NCBI RefSeq assembly: GCF_004919085.1
Contig: NZ_STGL01000003.1
Span: 1-64,000, forward strand
Origin: Nocardioides sp. GY 10127
GTDB taxonomy: Bacteria > Actinomycetota > Actinomycetes > Propionibacteriales > Nocardioidaceae
Direction of reading: 5' to 3'
DNA: 64,000 bases
Below are positions 16,947-25,226 of the stretch, piece after piece; position 1 is the first letter of the stretch, and every line of letters begins with the position of its first letter. The position numbers were made by a program, and so were the translations under genes. The notes below the pieces were generated by a model, which was given only the letters and a program-made list of their open reading frames with translations, was not told the DNA's origin and made no database searches.

Positions 16947-17921
16947 TCAGTACGTCGTCACGTGCACGTGGTCGTAGTGGTTGGCCGTGGCCGAGCCGCG
17001 GTCCTCCATGGCCCGCCAACCCTCGCTCGCGCGGTCGACCGACCAGATGTGCTGGGCGTAGATGACGTACTCGACGTCGAGCGCGGCGTAGTTGGCCCGG
17101 ACGTACTCTGCGACCTCCCAGCCCAGGTCCCCGGAGACCATCACGTCGATGGCCAGGCCCTGGCTGTGCTCGCCGTCGGCGCGGAAGGTGCCGTAGGAGG
17201 TGATCTCGGGCCATCGGGCGCAGACGGCCCGGTGCACGGCGACCACGCCGGCCGAGACCCCCGTCGGCACGCTGCTGCCGTTGGTGCACTCGCCGCCGAC
17301 GCCGGCGGCGGGCCCCGTGCTCGGCTTGTCCTCGGTGAGGTAGCCGACCGTCACCCACGAGGCGCGGCCGCCGATGACGACCTCCTCGCGGCCGCGGAGG
17401 CTGCGACCCGTGAGCAGCACGCGGGTGCCCTCGTCGAGGACGCCGCGCTGCCGCGCGGAGGACGCCGGGGAGGTCCAGAGGTTGAGGGGCGCCGTGGCCC
17501 AGACGCGCTGGTCCGCGGCGGCGACCGCGCGGCGGGTGGCAGCGGCGTCGAGGACGGTGGCGAGCCGGCCGGCGGGGCCGTCCTGCGCCGTCGCGGCGGT
17601 CCCTGCGGCCTCGGTGGCCGCCCGGTCCAGCGAGCGGGAGAGGACGTCGCGGGAGCCCGCCCCCACGGGGTCGACCCACGGGCGGGTCAGCACCTCGTCG
17701 TCCTGGCCGGGGAGGTCGAGGCCGGTCAGCCCGAGGGAGAGGGACGAGGCCGCGACCAGCCGGTCCCGCTCGTCCTCCGACCCGCTCTCCCCCGCGGCGA
17801 CGCCCACGCCCACGGCGGCGGCGGTCGCCAGGAGGGCGACCGGCCCGGCCAGCAGCGCCTGCGGGCCGAGACGTCGGGCCCGCGCGCGGTCACGCCAGGT
17901 GGCTCGTCGACGGTGGGGCAC
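16947..17921 (-). CDS. secreted SH3-like / M15-type peptidase-like protein
   Basis: 324 aa. A basic N-terminus and hydrophobic segment (about 20-43, LLAGPVALLATAAAVGVGVA) form a signal peptide or anchor. Then a poorly conserved helical region, an SH3-like stretch about 140-200 (LNLWTSPASS, DEGTRVLLTGRS, RASWVTVGYL), and a C-terminal domain about 215-324 with GEHSQGLAIDVM and YDHVHVTTY. The SxHxxGxAxD-like and DHVH motifs match metal-binding positions of M15 D-Ala-D-Ala carboxypeptidase-like folds, so it probably acts on peptidoglycan outside the membrane; activity is not proven. GTG start with GAGG 7 nt upstream. Confidence 0.8.
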   Translation of the reverse strand: MPHRRRATWRDRARARRLGPQALLAGPVALLATAAAVGVGVAAGESGSEDERDRLVAASSLSLGLTGLDLPGQDDEVLTRPWVDPVGAGSRDVLSRSLDRAATEAAGTAATAQDGPAGRLATVLDAAATRRAVAAADQRVWATAPLNLWTSPASSARQRGVLDEGTRVLLTGRSLRGREEVVIGGRASWVTVGYLTEDKPSTGPAAGVGGECTNGSSVPTGVSAGVVAVHRAVCARWPEITSYGTFRADGEHSQGLAIDVMVSGDLGWEVAEYVRANYAALDVEYVIYAQHIWSVDRASEGWRAMEDRGSATANHYDHVHVTTY

Positions 17922-18117
17922 GGTGGGGCCTCGGGGTGCGTCTCGGGGTCAGGGACGGGACGACCGGGGCGCCTCGGCCACGGTCTCCGGGTCCAGCAGG
18001 AAAGCACACCGCGACCCGGATGGGTGAATCCTGCACCATCCTGAGGGGCATCGTGACGCGACGCACCCCTCATCCGGGGGTTGACCCGCCCCGGGCCCGG
18101 AGCCGGGAGGAGCCGGC

Positions 18118-19278
18118 TCAGCCGCCGCTCGGCGGCCCCGACTCCTCGGCCACGCCGCACCCGGCACCGTCGGTGTCGTCGAGCCAGCCGTCCGGCAGGG
18201 CGACCTTCGAGCGCGGCGAGCCCTGGCGGCCCCGCGGGGTGCCGAGCTCGGAGACCGGGAAGGGCTCCGCCGGGTCCAGCTCGGCGAGCAGCCGGTCCAC
18301 GTCGTCCAGCGTGACCACGAGCGCGAGGGCCTTGCGCAGCTCGCCGCCGGCGGCGAAGCCCTTCAGGTACCAGGAGACGTGCTTGCGGAACTCCTTGCAG
18401 CCCCGCTCCTCGCCCATGTGCTGGCACAGCAGCTCGGCGTGGCGACGCATCATCGCGGCCACCTCACCGAGCGTCGGCAGGGTCGCGACCTCCTCGCCCG
18501 CGAACGCCGCGGCGAGGTCGCGGAAGAGCCACGGACGCCCGAGGCACCCCCGGCCGACGACGACGCCGGCGACGCCGGTGTGCTCCACCATCCGCAGCGC
18601 GTCGGCGGCCTCCCAGATGTCGCCGTTGCCCAGGACGGGCACGTCGACGGCGGCGACGAGCTCGGCGATCGCGTCCCAGTCGGCCTGGCCGGAGTAGGCC
18701 TGCGCGACGGTGCGGCCGTGCAGCGCGATCGCGGCCGCGCCGGTCTCGGCCGCGATCCGGCCGGCGTCGAGGAAGGTGAGGTGGTCGTCGTCCAGGCCCT
18801 TGCGGGTCTTCATCGTGACGGGCACCCCGAACGGCTCGGCCGCGCCGACGGCGGACTCGAGGATCTCCCGCAGCAGGCCCCGCTTCCACGGCAGTGCGCC
18901 ACCCCCGCCCTTGCGGGTCACCTTGGGCACCGGGCACCCGAAGTTGAGGTCGACGTGGGCGACGCCGTGCTCCTCGCAGAGGATCTGCACCGCGCGGCCG
19001 ATGTAGTACGGGTCGGTGCCGTAGAGCTGGACGGAGCGGGTGGTCTCCCGCTCGTCGAAGACGAGCATGTCCTGGGTGTGCTGGTCGCCCTCGACCAGCC
19101 CGCGGCTGGTGATCATCTCGCACACGTACAGGCCGGCGCCCTGCTCGGCGCACAGCCGGCGGTAGGCCGCGTTGGTGATGCCGGCCATCGGCGCCAGCAC
19201 CACGGGGGCGTCGACGTGCAGGTTGCCCAGCGTCAGGCCGGGGTGGGGCGCGGTGGCGGTCGGGGACATGACCTCCAT
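18118..19278 (-). CDS. dusB: tRNA-dihydrouridine synthase
   Basis: 386-aa FMN enzyme reducing uridine to dihydrouridine in tRNA D-loops. Seen: VVLAPMAGITNAAYRRLC, YVCEMITSRGL, VQLYGTDP, DLNFGCPVPKV with the catalytic Cys followed by TRKGGGGALP, and VLGNGDIWEAADAL then VVVGRGCLGRPW for phosphate binding of FMN. C-terminal helical RNA-binding domain (RKHVSWYLKG) and a disordered tail. Two possible ATGs (19278, 19269); GGAGG is 2 nt from the second and overlaps the first, so the first is kept but is not certain. Confidence 0.95.
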   Translation of the reverse strand: MEVMSPTATAPHPGLTLGNLHVDAPVVLAPMAGITNAAYRRLCAEQGAGLYVCEMITSRGLVEGDQHTQDMLVFDERETTRSVQLYGTDPYYIGRAVQILCEEHGVAHVDLNFGCPVPKVTRKGGGGALPWKRGLLREILESAVGAAEPFGVPVTMKTRKGLDDDHLTFLDAGRIAAETGAAAIALHGRTVAQAYSGQADWDAIAELVAAVDVPVLGNGDIWEAADALRMVEHTGVAGVVVGRGCLGRPWLFRDLAAAFAGEEVATLPTLGEVAAMMRRHAELLCQHMGEERGCKEFRKHVSWYLKGFAAGGELRKALALVVTLDDVDRLLAELDPAEPFPVSELGTPRGRQGSPRSKVALPDGWLDDTDGAGCGVAEESGPPSGG

Positions 19279-19336
19279 GATCCGCGCGGGTCGGGCGGGG
19301 CGCGAATCGCGCGGGGAGCCTCCCTAGAGTGGACCC

Positions 19337-20008
19337 GTGGACACCGACGGCGTGCTGGGGATGCTGCAGGAGGTCGCCGCCGAGGTGATCACGCCCCGGT
19401 TCGGGCACCTCGACCCCGAGGACGTCGCCAGCAAGGCCCACCGTTTCGACCTCGTCACGGTCGCCGACCGCGAGGCCGAGGTCGCGATCACCGCCCGGCT
19501 GCGCTCCCTCTTCCCGGACGCCGTGGTGGTCGGCGAGGAGTCCGTGGCGGCCGACCCCCGGCTCCTGGCCGGGGTGGGCGCCCCGCACGCCTTCACCGTC
19601 GACCCGGTCGACGGCACCCGGCACTTCGTCGCGGGCAGCCCGGACCATGCCGTCATGCTGGCGGAGCTGCGCGCGGGCGAGGTCGTCCGCTCCTGGATCT
19701 GGCAGCCGCAGCACGGCCGCGCCTTCGTCGCCGAGCGGGGCGCCGGCGCGTACGCGGACGGGGTCCGGCTCGCGCCGCCGTCGAGCCGACCGGGGCGCCT
19801 GCTCACGCTCACCGCCAGCGGGATCGACTACCCGAGGCTGGCCGAGGGCTCCGCCCGGCTGGGGGTCTTCCCCAAGACCAAGCCGTGGGACCACGCCCCC
19901 GGCTCGCTGCTGCTCACCGAGGCGGGCGGACGGGTCGGCTCGCCGTCCGGGCGCCCGTACTCCCCCGGCACCTGGACGGGCCGCGTCCTCGTCGCCCACC
20001 GGGGCTGA
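19337..20008 (+). CDS. inositol monophosphatase-family phosphatase (small)
   Basis: 223-aa Mg-dependent phosphatase of the IMPase/FBPase/histidinol-phosphatase group. All metal motifs are present: FDLVTVADREAE, VVGEES, VDPVDGTRHF and PWDHAPG. It is about 40 residues shorter than usual; the stretch between the two lobes (after GRLLTLTASGIDYP) is compressed. Possible roles are myo-inositol-1-phosphate or histidinol-phosphate phosphatase; nothing here decides. GTG start: TAGAGT (19325-19330) exactly 6 nt upstream and no SD, so probably leaderless. Followed after 6 bp by a membrane-protein gene. Confidence 0.87.
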   Translation: MDTDGVLGMLQEVAAEVITPRFGHLDPEDVASKAHRFDLVTVADREAEVAITARLRSLFPDAVVVGEESVAADPRLLAGVGAPHAFTVDPVDGTRHFVAGSPDHAVMLAELRAGEVVRSWIWQPQHGRAFVAERGAGAYADGVRLAPPSSRPGRLLTLTASGIDYPRLAEGSARLGVFPKTKPWDHAPGSLLLTEAGGRVGSPSGRPYSPGTWTGRVLVAHRG

Positions 20009-20014
20009 GCGGCC

Positions 20015-20716
20015 GTGGCGACGGTGCCGGAGGCCGGGCCGATGAGGCCCTGGACGTCCTGGCGCGGCCTCGTCGTGCACACGCTCGTGACCGAGGTCTG
20101 GGCCTACGTGTCGCTGGCCCGCTGGCTGGCTCGCCGCCCGCACGTGCCGGCGGGCAGCACGCCCTGGGGGTACGCGCGCCTGGTCAGCCCGGTGACGTGG
20201 CTGTGGATCGGCGCGTCCGCCGCTGAGACGGTGGCGATGCACCTGATCGTCCCCTGGGAGCCGCTCCGGCTCGCGCTTCTCGTGCTGAGCGTCTGGGGCC
20301 TCGTCTGGATGCTGGGCATGCTGGGCGGCCTGCGGACCCGCCCGCACCTGGTCGACGACGAGGCGATCACCCTGCGCCAGGGCTGCGGCCACGTCCTGCG
20401 GCTCCCCTGGGTGGAGGTGGCCGACGCCCGAGCCGTCGAGGAGGACCTGGAGAGCTCCCTGTGGGCGCTGCAGGCGGGCGCGCCCGTCGAGCGGGCCGAC
20501 GGGAGCACGTCGGTGGTGCTGTCGCTGGCGGTCAGCGGTCGGACCAACGTCCTGCTGGCGCTCCTTGAGCCGCGCACCATCGACACCCGCGGGGGCGTGG
20601 TGCGCGCCCACGCGGTCGCGGCCTGGGTGGACGAGCCCCGGGCGTTCGTCGCCGAGGCCCGCTCGCGGGCCGGTGGCGCCCCGGGCGGGCTCAGCCCTTC
20701 TTCTGCTTCTTCTTGA
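20015..20716 (+). CDS. membrane protein of unknown function
   Basis: 233 aa. Two hydrophobic segments in the first half (about 65-82 SPVTWLWIGASAAETVAM and 88-110 PLRLALLVLSVWGLVWMLGM), then a soluble half rich in beta strands (ITLRQGCGHVLRLPWVEVAD, STSVVLSLAVSGRTNVLLAL) that reads like a PH-like domain. Probably co-transcribed with the phosphatase, 6 bp upstream; the GTG start has no strong SD. The Ser-rich C-terminus overlaps the convergent lipoprotein gene by 26 bp. Function unknown. Confidence 0.7.
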   Translation: MATVPEAGPMRPWTSWRGLVVHTLVTEVWAYVSLARWLARRPHVPAGSTPWGYARLVSPVTWLWIGASAAETVAMHLIVPWEPLRLALLVLSVWGLVWMLGMLGGLRTRPHLVDDEAITLRQGCGHVLRLPWVEVADARAVEEDLESSLWALQAGAPVERADGSTSVVLSLAVSGRTNVLLALLEPRTIDTRGGVVRAHAVAAWVDEPRAFVAEARSRAGGAPGGLSPSSASS

Positions 20717-21398
20717 GCTTGTTCTTCTCGCCGACGGCCACGACCTTGCCGGTCCAGGTCAGGCCCGCGACGTCCTGCGTCGGGCGGAAGGCCACGTTCT
20801 CCAGCGTGCCGCCGTCGGGCACGAGGTAGACCAGGCACGTCGTCACGGTGGCGCCCGGCTTGAACGTCGAGGGGAAGGACGTCGAGGGGCAGGGCGTGAA
20901 CGAGCTCGCGAACTGCGAGGACTCGACGAGCACCCCGTCGGCGTCGGTGACGTAGAGCGGCGGCCGCTCGCCGGCCAGGCTCGTGGTGCCGCGGTTCTTG
21001 AACGTGGCGGTCACGAAGTACGGGCGCGACTTCTTCACCGAGGCGGGCAGCCGCCACCCGGAGAAGGACCGGGCGAAGGTGGTCCGGCGCAGGCTCTTGA
21101 CCGTGATGGTGAGGACGCCGACCTTCTTCTGCGTGACCTTGTAGGCCACGGTGGCCTTCTGGCCGACCTTGAGCGCGGTGCCGTCCTCGGTGAGGGTGAC
21201 GCCCGCGGGGACCGCCAGCGTCGAGGTGGCGGACGCCGAGGTGGTGGAGTCCGCCGGCGCCGGGGAGTCGTCCCCGGAGCAGCCCGCGAGGGCCGCGGAC
21301 AGCACGAGGGCCCCGGCGATCAGTCCGGGGACTGCCACCGAGGCCCGGCGCGGGCGGGCGGTGGGGCCGGTGGGACGGGCGGTGCGGTTGCTGCTCAC
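20691..21398 (-). CDS. secreted lipoprotein, DUF4352-like
   Basis: 235 aa. Signal peptide with lipobox LSAALAGC, a Ser/Thr/Ala linker, then an immunoglobulin-like beta domain with features of DUF4352/telokin-like proteins (GQKATVAYKVTQKKVGVLTI, FVTATFKNRG, KPGATVTTCLVYLVPDG), including a likely disulfide pair (TPCPST ... TTCLVY). Ends in a very basic tail KNKLKKKQKKG. I take GTG 21398 as start because a -10-like GACAAT is 6 nt upstream; ATG 21413 would add five residues. Exported, membrane-anchored; role unknown. Confidence 0.75.
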   Translation of the reverse strand: MSSNRTARPTGPTARPRRASVAVPGLIAGALVLSAALAGCSGDDSPAPADSTTSASATSTLAVPAGVTLTEDGTALKVGQKATVAYKVTQKKVGVLTITVKSLRRTTFARSFSGWRLPASVKKSRPYFVTATFKNRGTTSLAGERPPLYVTDADGVLVESSQFASSFTPCPSTSFPSTFKPGATVTTCLVYLVPDGGTLENVAFRPTQDVAGLTWTGKVVAVGEKNKLKKKQKKG

Positions 21399-21435
21399 CG
21401 CGCCATTGTCCACACCGGCACCCCGGCCCGCAGGG

Positions 21436-22833
21436 CTACGCGCCGACGAGACGCCCGGCCATCCACGAGACGACCTGGTCCAGGGAGACCCGCTCCTGGC
21501 TCATGGTGTCGCGCTCGCGGATGGTGACCGCGCCGTCCTCGAGGGTGTCGAAGTCGACCGTGACGCAGAACGGCGTGCCGATCTCGTCCTGGCGGCGGTA
21601 CCGCTTGCCGATGGCGCCGGCGTCGTCGAAGTCGACGTTCCAGTGCTTGCGCAGCTCAGCGGCGAGGTCCTTGGCCTTGGGCGAGAGGTCGGCGTTGCGC
21701 GAGAGCGGAAGGACCGCGATCTTGACCGGCGCGAGGCGCGGGTCGAGCCGCAGCACGACGCGCTTGTCGACGCCGCCCTTGGTGTTCGGCGCCTCGTCCT
21801 CGTGGTAGGCGTCGACGAGGAACGTCATGAGGGAGCGGGACAGGCCGGCTGCGGGCTCGATGACGTACGGCGTGTAGCGCTCGTTGTTGGCCTGGTCGAA
21901 GTACGACAGGTCCTTGCCCGAGGCGGCGGCGTGCGTCGAGAGGTCGAAGTCCGTGCGGTTGGCGATGCCCTCGAGCTCGCCCCACTCGGAGCCCGCGAAG
22001 CGGAACCGGTACTCGATGTCGACGGTGCGCTTGGAGTAGTGGGAGAGCTTCTCCTTGGCGTGCTCGAAGTGCCGCAGGTTGTCGGGGTTGATGCCGAGGT
22101 CGGTGTACCAGGCGGTCCGCGTGTCGATCCAGTACTGGTGCCACTCCTCGTCCTCACCCGGCTTGACGAAGAACTCCATCTCCATCTGCTCGAACTCGCG
22201 GGTGCGGAAGATGAAGTTGCCCGGCGTGATCTCGTTGCGGAACGACTTGCCGATCTGCGCGATGCCGAACGGGGGCTTCATCCGCTGGCTGGTCACGACG
22301 TTGGCGAAGTTGAGGAAGATGCCCTGCGCGGTCTCGGGGCGCAGGTAGTGCAGGCCGGACTCGTCCTCGACGACGCCGAGGTAGGTCTTGAGCAGACCGG
22401 AGAACTGCTTGGGCTCGGTCCAGGCGCCGCGGGTGCCGCAATTGCTGCAGGCGATCTCCGACATCGGGATCGAGTCGGGGTCGTCGATGCCCTTCTTCTC
22501 GGCGACGGCCTCCTGCAGGTGGTCGGCGCGGAAGCGCTTGTGGCAGGACTGGCACTCGGTCAGCGGGTCCGTGAAGGTCGCGACGTGGCCGGAGGCCTCC
22601 CAGGTCTGGCGCGGGAGGATGACGGAGGAGTCGAGGCCGACGACGTCCTGGCGCGACTGCACCATGGAGCGCCACCACTGGCGCTTGATGTTCTCCTTGA
22701 GCTCCACGCCCAGCGGGCCGTAGTCCCAGGCGGAGCGCGTACCGCCGTAGATCTCACCGCACGGGTACACGAAACCTCGACGCTTGGCGAGCGAGACGAC
22801 GGTGTCGACGACGGACGGCGGCGGCTTGGCCAC
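21436..22833 (-). CDS. glyS: glycine-tRNA ligase (dimeric class II type)
   Basis: 465-aa class II synthetase of the alpha2 type found in actinobacteria, charging tRNA-Gly. Seen: N-terminal [29 protein letters not shown], two CxxC pairs for zinc ([16 protein letters not shown]), motif 2 [10 protein letters not shown] with [14 protein letters not shown], and motif 3 with [10 protein letters not shown] and [16 protein letters not shown]; the anticodon-binding domain is C-terminal. GTG start with GGAAGGAA 6-8 nt upstream. A small hairpin (22858-22878) lies in the leader. Confidence 0.96.
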   Translation of the reverse strand: MAKPPPSVVDTVVSLAKRRGFVYPCGEIYGGTRSAWDYGPLGVELKENIKRQWWRSMVQSRQDVVGLDSSVILPRQTWEASGHVATFTDPLTECQSCHKRFRADHLQEAVAEKKGIDDPDSIPMSEIACSNCGTRGAWTEPKQFSGLLKTYLGVVEDESGLHYLRPETAQGIFLNFANVVTSQRMKPPFGIAQIGKSFRNEITPGNFIFRTREFEQMEMEFFVKPGEDEEWHQYWIDTRTAWYTDLGINPDNLRHFEHAKEKLSHYSKRTVDIEYRFRFAGSEWGELEGIANRTDFDLSTHAAASGKDLSYFDQANNERYTPYVIEPAAGLSRSLMTFLVDAYHEDEAPNTKGGVDKRVVLRLDPRLAPVKIAVLPLSRNADLSPKAKDLAAELRKHWNVDFDDAGAIGKRYRRQDEIGTPFCVTVDFDTLEDGAVTIRERDTMSQERVSLDQVVSWMAGRLVGA

Positions 22834-22890
22834 GGGAGTTCCTTCCAGCAGGGCAGACCGCCGGCTGGCTGCCGGCGGAGAGGTGAGAGG

Positions 22891-23235
22891 TCAGGGTAAC
22901 GAGCGGGGCTCGGGCACGTTGAGGTCGGCCCCGGGCCCGACGAGCTCGTAGGCGCTGGGCTCGTCCAGGGCCCGGTAGAGCAGCGGGTGCACCCGCATCT
23001 TGACCTCGGTGGCGGACAGCGCGCGGCGGTACGTGCCCACGCTCTCCCAGAGGGTCACCAGCGTCCACAGGTCCGGCTCGTCGACGTTGCGCCCGACGTG
23101 GCCGGTCACGTAGCCGGGCCGGGCCGCCAGCACCTCGTGGGCCTCGAGGACGTCGCGGGCGAACGCGGCCGCGCGCTCGGCGTCCTGCTCCCCCTCGGCG
23201 TCGCCGCCCACCCGGAATCGGTTCACCACCAGCAC
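22891..23235 (-). CDS. antibiotic-biosynthesis-monooxygenase-fold protein
   Basis: 114-aa ferredoxin-like dimeric alpha/beta-barrel protein: VLVVNRFRVGG, a helix, GYVTGHVGRN, DLWTLVTLWESVGTYRRAL. This is the ABM/heme-degrading monooxygenase fold. Leader residues upstream are low complexity; GTG 23235 is chosen because TACGCT (23242-23247) is exactly 6 nt before it. It sits between glyS and the zinc operon. Members include IsdG-like heme oxygenases and quinol monooxygenases; no diagnostic residue decides here. Confidence 0.72.
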   Translation of the reverse strand: MLVVNRFRVGGDAEGEQDAERAAAFARDVLEAHEVLAARPGYVTGHVGRNVDEPDLWTLVTLWESVGTYRRALSATEVKMRVHPLLYRALDEPSAYELVGPGADLNVPEPRSLP

Positions 23236-23283
23236 CGCCCCAGCGTAGGGGGGCCGACCCCCGCCGCGGGGGCAGGCTCGAGT

Positions 23284-23298
23284 TGACAACGATTCTCA
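23284..23298. promoter_or_regulatory. Zur box 1
   Basis: TGACAACGATTCTCA, 12 of 15 matches to the actinobacterial Zur consensus TGAAAATGATTTTCA. Overlaps a -35-like TTGACA (23283-23288) of the znu operon. Confidence 0.8.
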
Positions 23299-23305
23299 GC
23301 ACCAA

Positions 23306-23320
23306 TGAGACTGATTCTCA
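23306..23320. promoter_or_regulatory. Zur box 2
   Basis: TGAGACTGATTCTCA, a 15-bp imperfect palindrome 22 bp (two helical turns) from box 1. It covers the likely -10 (GAGACT, 23307-23312) and ends on the first base of ATG 23320, so Zur binding would block the promoter fully. Confidence 0.8.
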
Positions 23321-24333
23321 TGCTCCCTCGATCCGTCCGCTCCTCGCGCGCGAGGCGCCCCGTCGCGCTGGCCGCCGCGGGGCTGCTCGCCGTCGCGGCC
23401 ACCGGCGCCCTGTCGGGCTGCTCGGCCTTCTCCGACGGCGCCGACAGCCCCCGCAGCGCACAGGACGGCACGGTGCGCGTCGCCACCGCCTTCTACGCGC
23501 TGGAGTTCGTCGCCGACCGGGTGACCGGCGGCGGCGCCCTGGCGCAGGTCGACGACCTCACCCAGCCCGGGCAGGAGCCCCACGACCTCGAGCTCACGGT
23601 CGCCGAGACCGAGCAGATCGCCGACGCCGACGTCGTCCTGTACGAGACGGCGCTCCAGCCGACGGTCGCCGACGCGGTCGAGCAGAACGCCACCGGCGCC
23701 ACGATCGACGTGGGCGACGTGGTCGACCTCCTCACCCTCGACGACGAGGGCGGGCACGACGAGGAGTCCTTGGACGGCGAGGCCGAGCAGCACGTCACCG
23801 ACGCCGAGGGCAACGAGATCGACCCCCACTTCTGGCTCGACCCGACGCGGCTCGCCCAGGTGGCGGACGCGCTCGCCGACGCCCTCGCCGAGGCCGATCC
23901 CGACCACGCGGAGGAGTACGCCGCGAACGCGGCCGACCTCGTCTCGGACCTCGCCGACCTCGACGCGGCCTACACGCAGGGCCTGGCGCAGTGCGCACGG
24001 TCGACGATCGTGGTGAGCCACGACGCCTTCGGGTACCTCGAGCGCTACGGCCTCACCGTCGAGGGCATCGCCGGGCTCTCCCCCGACGCCGAGCCGACGC
24101 CCGCCGACCTGGCGCGGCTGCACGCGCTCATCGAGTCCGACGGCATCACGACCGTCTTCGGCGAGCGGCTGGCTCCGGCGTCCCTGAGCCGGACGCTCGC
24201 GGACGACGCGGGGGTGACCACCGCCGTCCTCGACCCGATCGAGGGCCTCACCGACGAGACCGCGGACGAGGACTACCTTTCCCTGATGCAGGAGAACCTC
24301 GCCGCCCTGGAGAAGGCCGACGGATGCCGCTGA
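23320..24333 (+). CDS. znuA: zinc ABC transporter substrate-binding lipoprotein
   Basis: 337-aa cluster 9 solute-binding lipoprotein that captures Zn2+ outside the membrane. Signal peptide with lipobox LSGC, then the family fold: FYALEFVADRVTGG, QEPHDLEL with a metal-ligand His, an acidic/His loop about 145-165, DPHFWLDPTR with another His, VVSHDAFGYL, and a late Asp/Glu (DETADEDYLSLM). Start: ATG 23320 is preferred over ATG 23305, because the promoter (-35 TTGACA, -10 GAGACT) would start transcription at or just before 23320 and 23305 lies inside Zur box 2. First gene of znuA-znuC-znuB-zur. Confidence 0.93.
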   Translation: MLPRSVRSSRARRPVALAAAGLLAVAATGALSGCSAFSDGADSPRSAQDGTVRVATAFYALEFVADRVTGGGALAQVDDLTQPGQEPHDLELTVAETEQIADADVVLYETALQPTVADAVEQNATGATIDVGDVVDLLTLDDEGGHDEESLDGEAEQHVTDAEGNEIDPHFWLDPTRLAQVADALADALAEADPDHAEEYAANAADLVSDLADLDAAYTQGLAQCARSTIVVSHDAFGYLERYGLTVEGIAGLSPDAEPTPADLARLHALIESDGITTVFGERLAPASLSRTLADDAGVTTAVLDPIEGLTDETADEDYLSLMQENLAALEKADGCR

Positions 24334-25226
24334 CGCCCCGCCCCGCCCCCCACGGCCAGGAGGGCCGCGCACCCGCCGAGTCCGCGGCCCCGCCCGTGCG
24401 CCTCACGGGTGGCGCGGTCGCCCTCGGCGGCCGCCCCGTCCTGCGCGGGATCGACCTCACGGTCGCCGGCGGTGACTTCGTGGCCCTCATGGGCGCCAAC
24501 GGCTCCGGCAAGTCCACGCTCGTGCGGACGCTCGTCGGGCTGCTCCCGCTCGGCCGCGGCGGGCTGGAGCTGTTCGGCACCGACGCCCGGCGGTTCCGCG
24601 ACTGGCACCGCGTCGGCTACGTGCCCCAGCGGGGCAGCGCCGCCTCCGGCGTCCCCGCCTCCGTGTGGGAGGTCGTGGCCAGCGGACGCCTCACCCGCCG
24701 ACGCCCGCTGCGCCCGCTCACCCGCACCGACCGTGCGGCCATCACGGACGCCCTGGGGACCGTCGGGATGGCGGACCGTGCGCGGGACAACGTCGCGCAG
24801 CTCTCCGGCGGGCAGCAGCAGCGCGTCCTCATCGCCCGGGCGCTGGCCGGCGAGCCGGAGCTGTTCTTCCTCGACGAGCCCACCGCCGGCGTCGACCTGC
24901 CGCACCAGGAGGCCCTCGCGGACACGCTGCGGGTGCTCAAGGACCGCGGCTCGACCATCGTCCTGGTCGCCCACGAGCTCGGGCCGCTGGCCCCGCTGGT
25001 CGACCGGTGCGTCGTCCTGCGCGACGGCCGCGTCGTCCGCGACGGCGGGCCGCTCACGGACGCCGAGGTCCACCTGCCCTGGCACACGATGCTGGGCGGT
25101 GGGACCGGCCACGGCCACGGCCACGCCCCGGACGGCGCGGTCGACCACGGCGCGCCCCCGGTCCTCTCCCCCTTCGACCGGCCCCTCGACAGCCCCGCCC
25201 CCGACGCCACGGAGCACCCGCGATGA
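24324..25226 (+). CDS. znuC: zinc ABC transporter ATP-binding protein
   Basis: 300-aa ATPase powering zinc uptake at the inner face of the membrane. Walker A GANGSGKST, Q-loop VPQRG, signature LSGGQQQR, Walker B LFFLDEPTAG, switch His in VLVAHELG. The C-terminal extension of about 50 residues holds a GHGHGHAPDG His cluster unusual for the ATPase core and likely metal-binding. The ATG lies inside the end of znuA (10-nt overlap), and its TGA overlaps the ATG of znuB (ATGA), so the operon is tightly coupled. Confidence 0.95.
   Translation: MPLTPRPAPHGQEGRAPAESAAPPVRLTGGAVALGGRPVLRGIDLTVAGGDFVALMGANGSGKSTLVRTLVGLLPLGRGGLELFGTDARRFRDWHRVGYVPQRGSAASGVPASVWEVVASGRLTRRRPLRPLTRTDRAAITDALGTVGMADRARDNVAQLSGGQQQRVLIARALAGEPELFFLDEPTAGVDLPHQEALADTLRVLKDRGSTIVLVAHELGPLAPLVDRCVVLRDGRVVRDGGPLTDAEVHLPWHTMLGGGTGHGHGHAPDGAVDHGAPPVLSPFDRPLDSPAPDATEHPR

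Noticed and set aside
18022..18031. GGGTGAATCC resembling the core of a ydaO/c-di-AMP riboswitch near a cell-wall hydrolase-like gene
   Set aside because: It is on the plus strand, while the hydrolase-like gene is on the minus strand, and the other conserved parts of the riboswitch are not found.
18464..20611. 715-residue minus-strand frame across dusB and the IMPase region
   Set aside because: Composition typical of an antisense shadow (RRPR, GRGG); dusB and the IMPase carry all the family motifs.
22858..22878. CCGCCGG/CCGGCGG hairpin before glyS as a T-box or riboswitch
   Set aside because: Only a 7-bp stem in a leader of about 60 nt; no T-box sequence or glycine riboswitch core.
23305..23307. 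ATG 23305 as start of znuA
   Set aside because: Lies inside Zur box 2 and upstream of the probable transcription start; ATG 23320 fits the promoter better.
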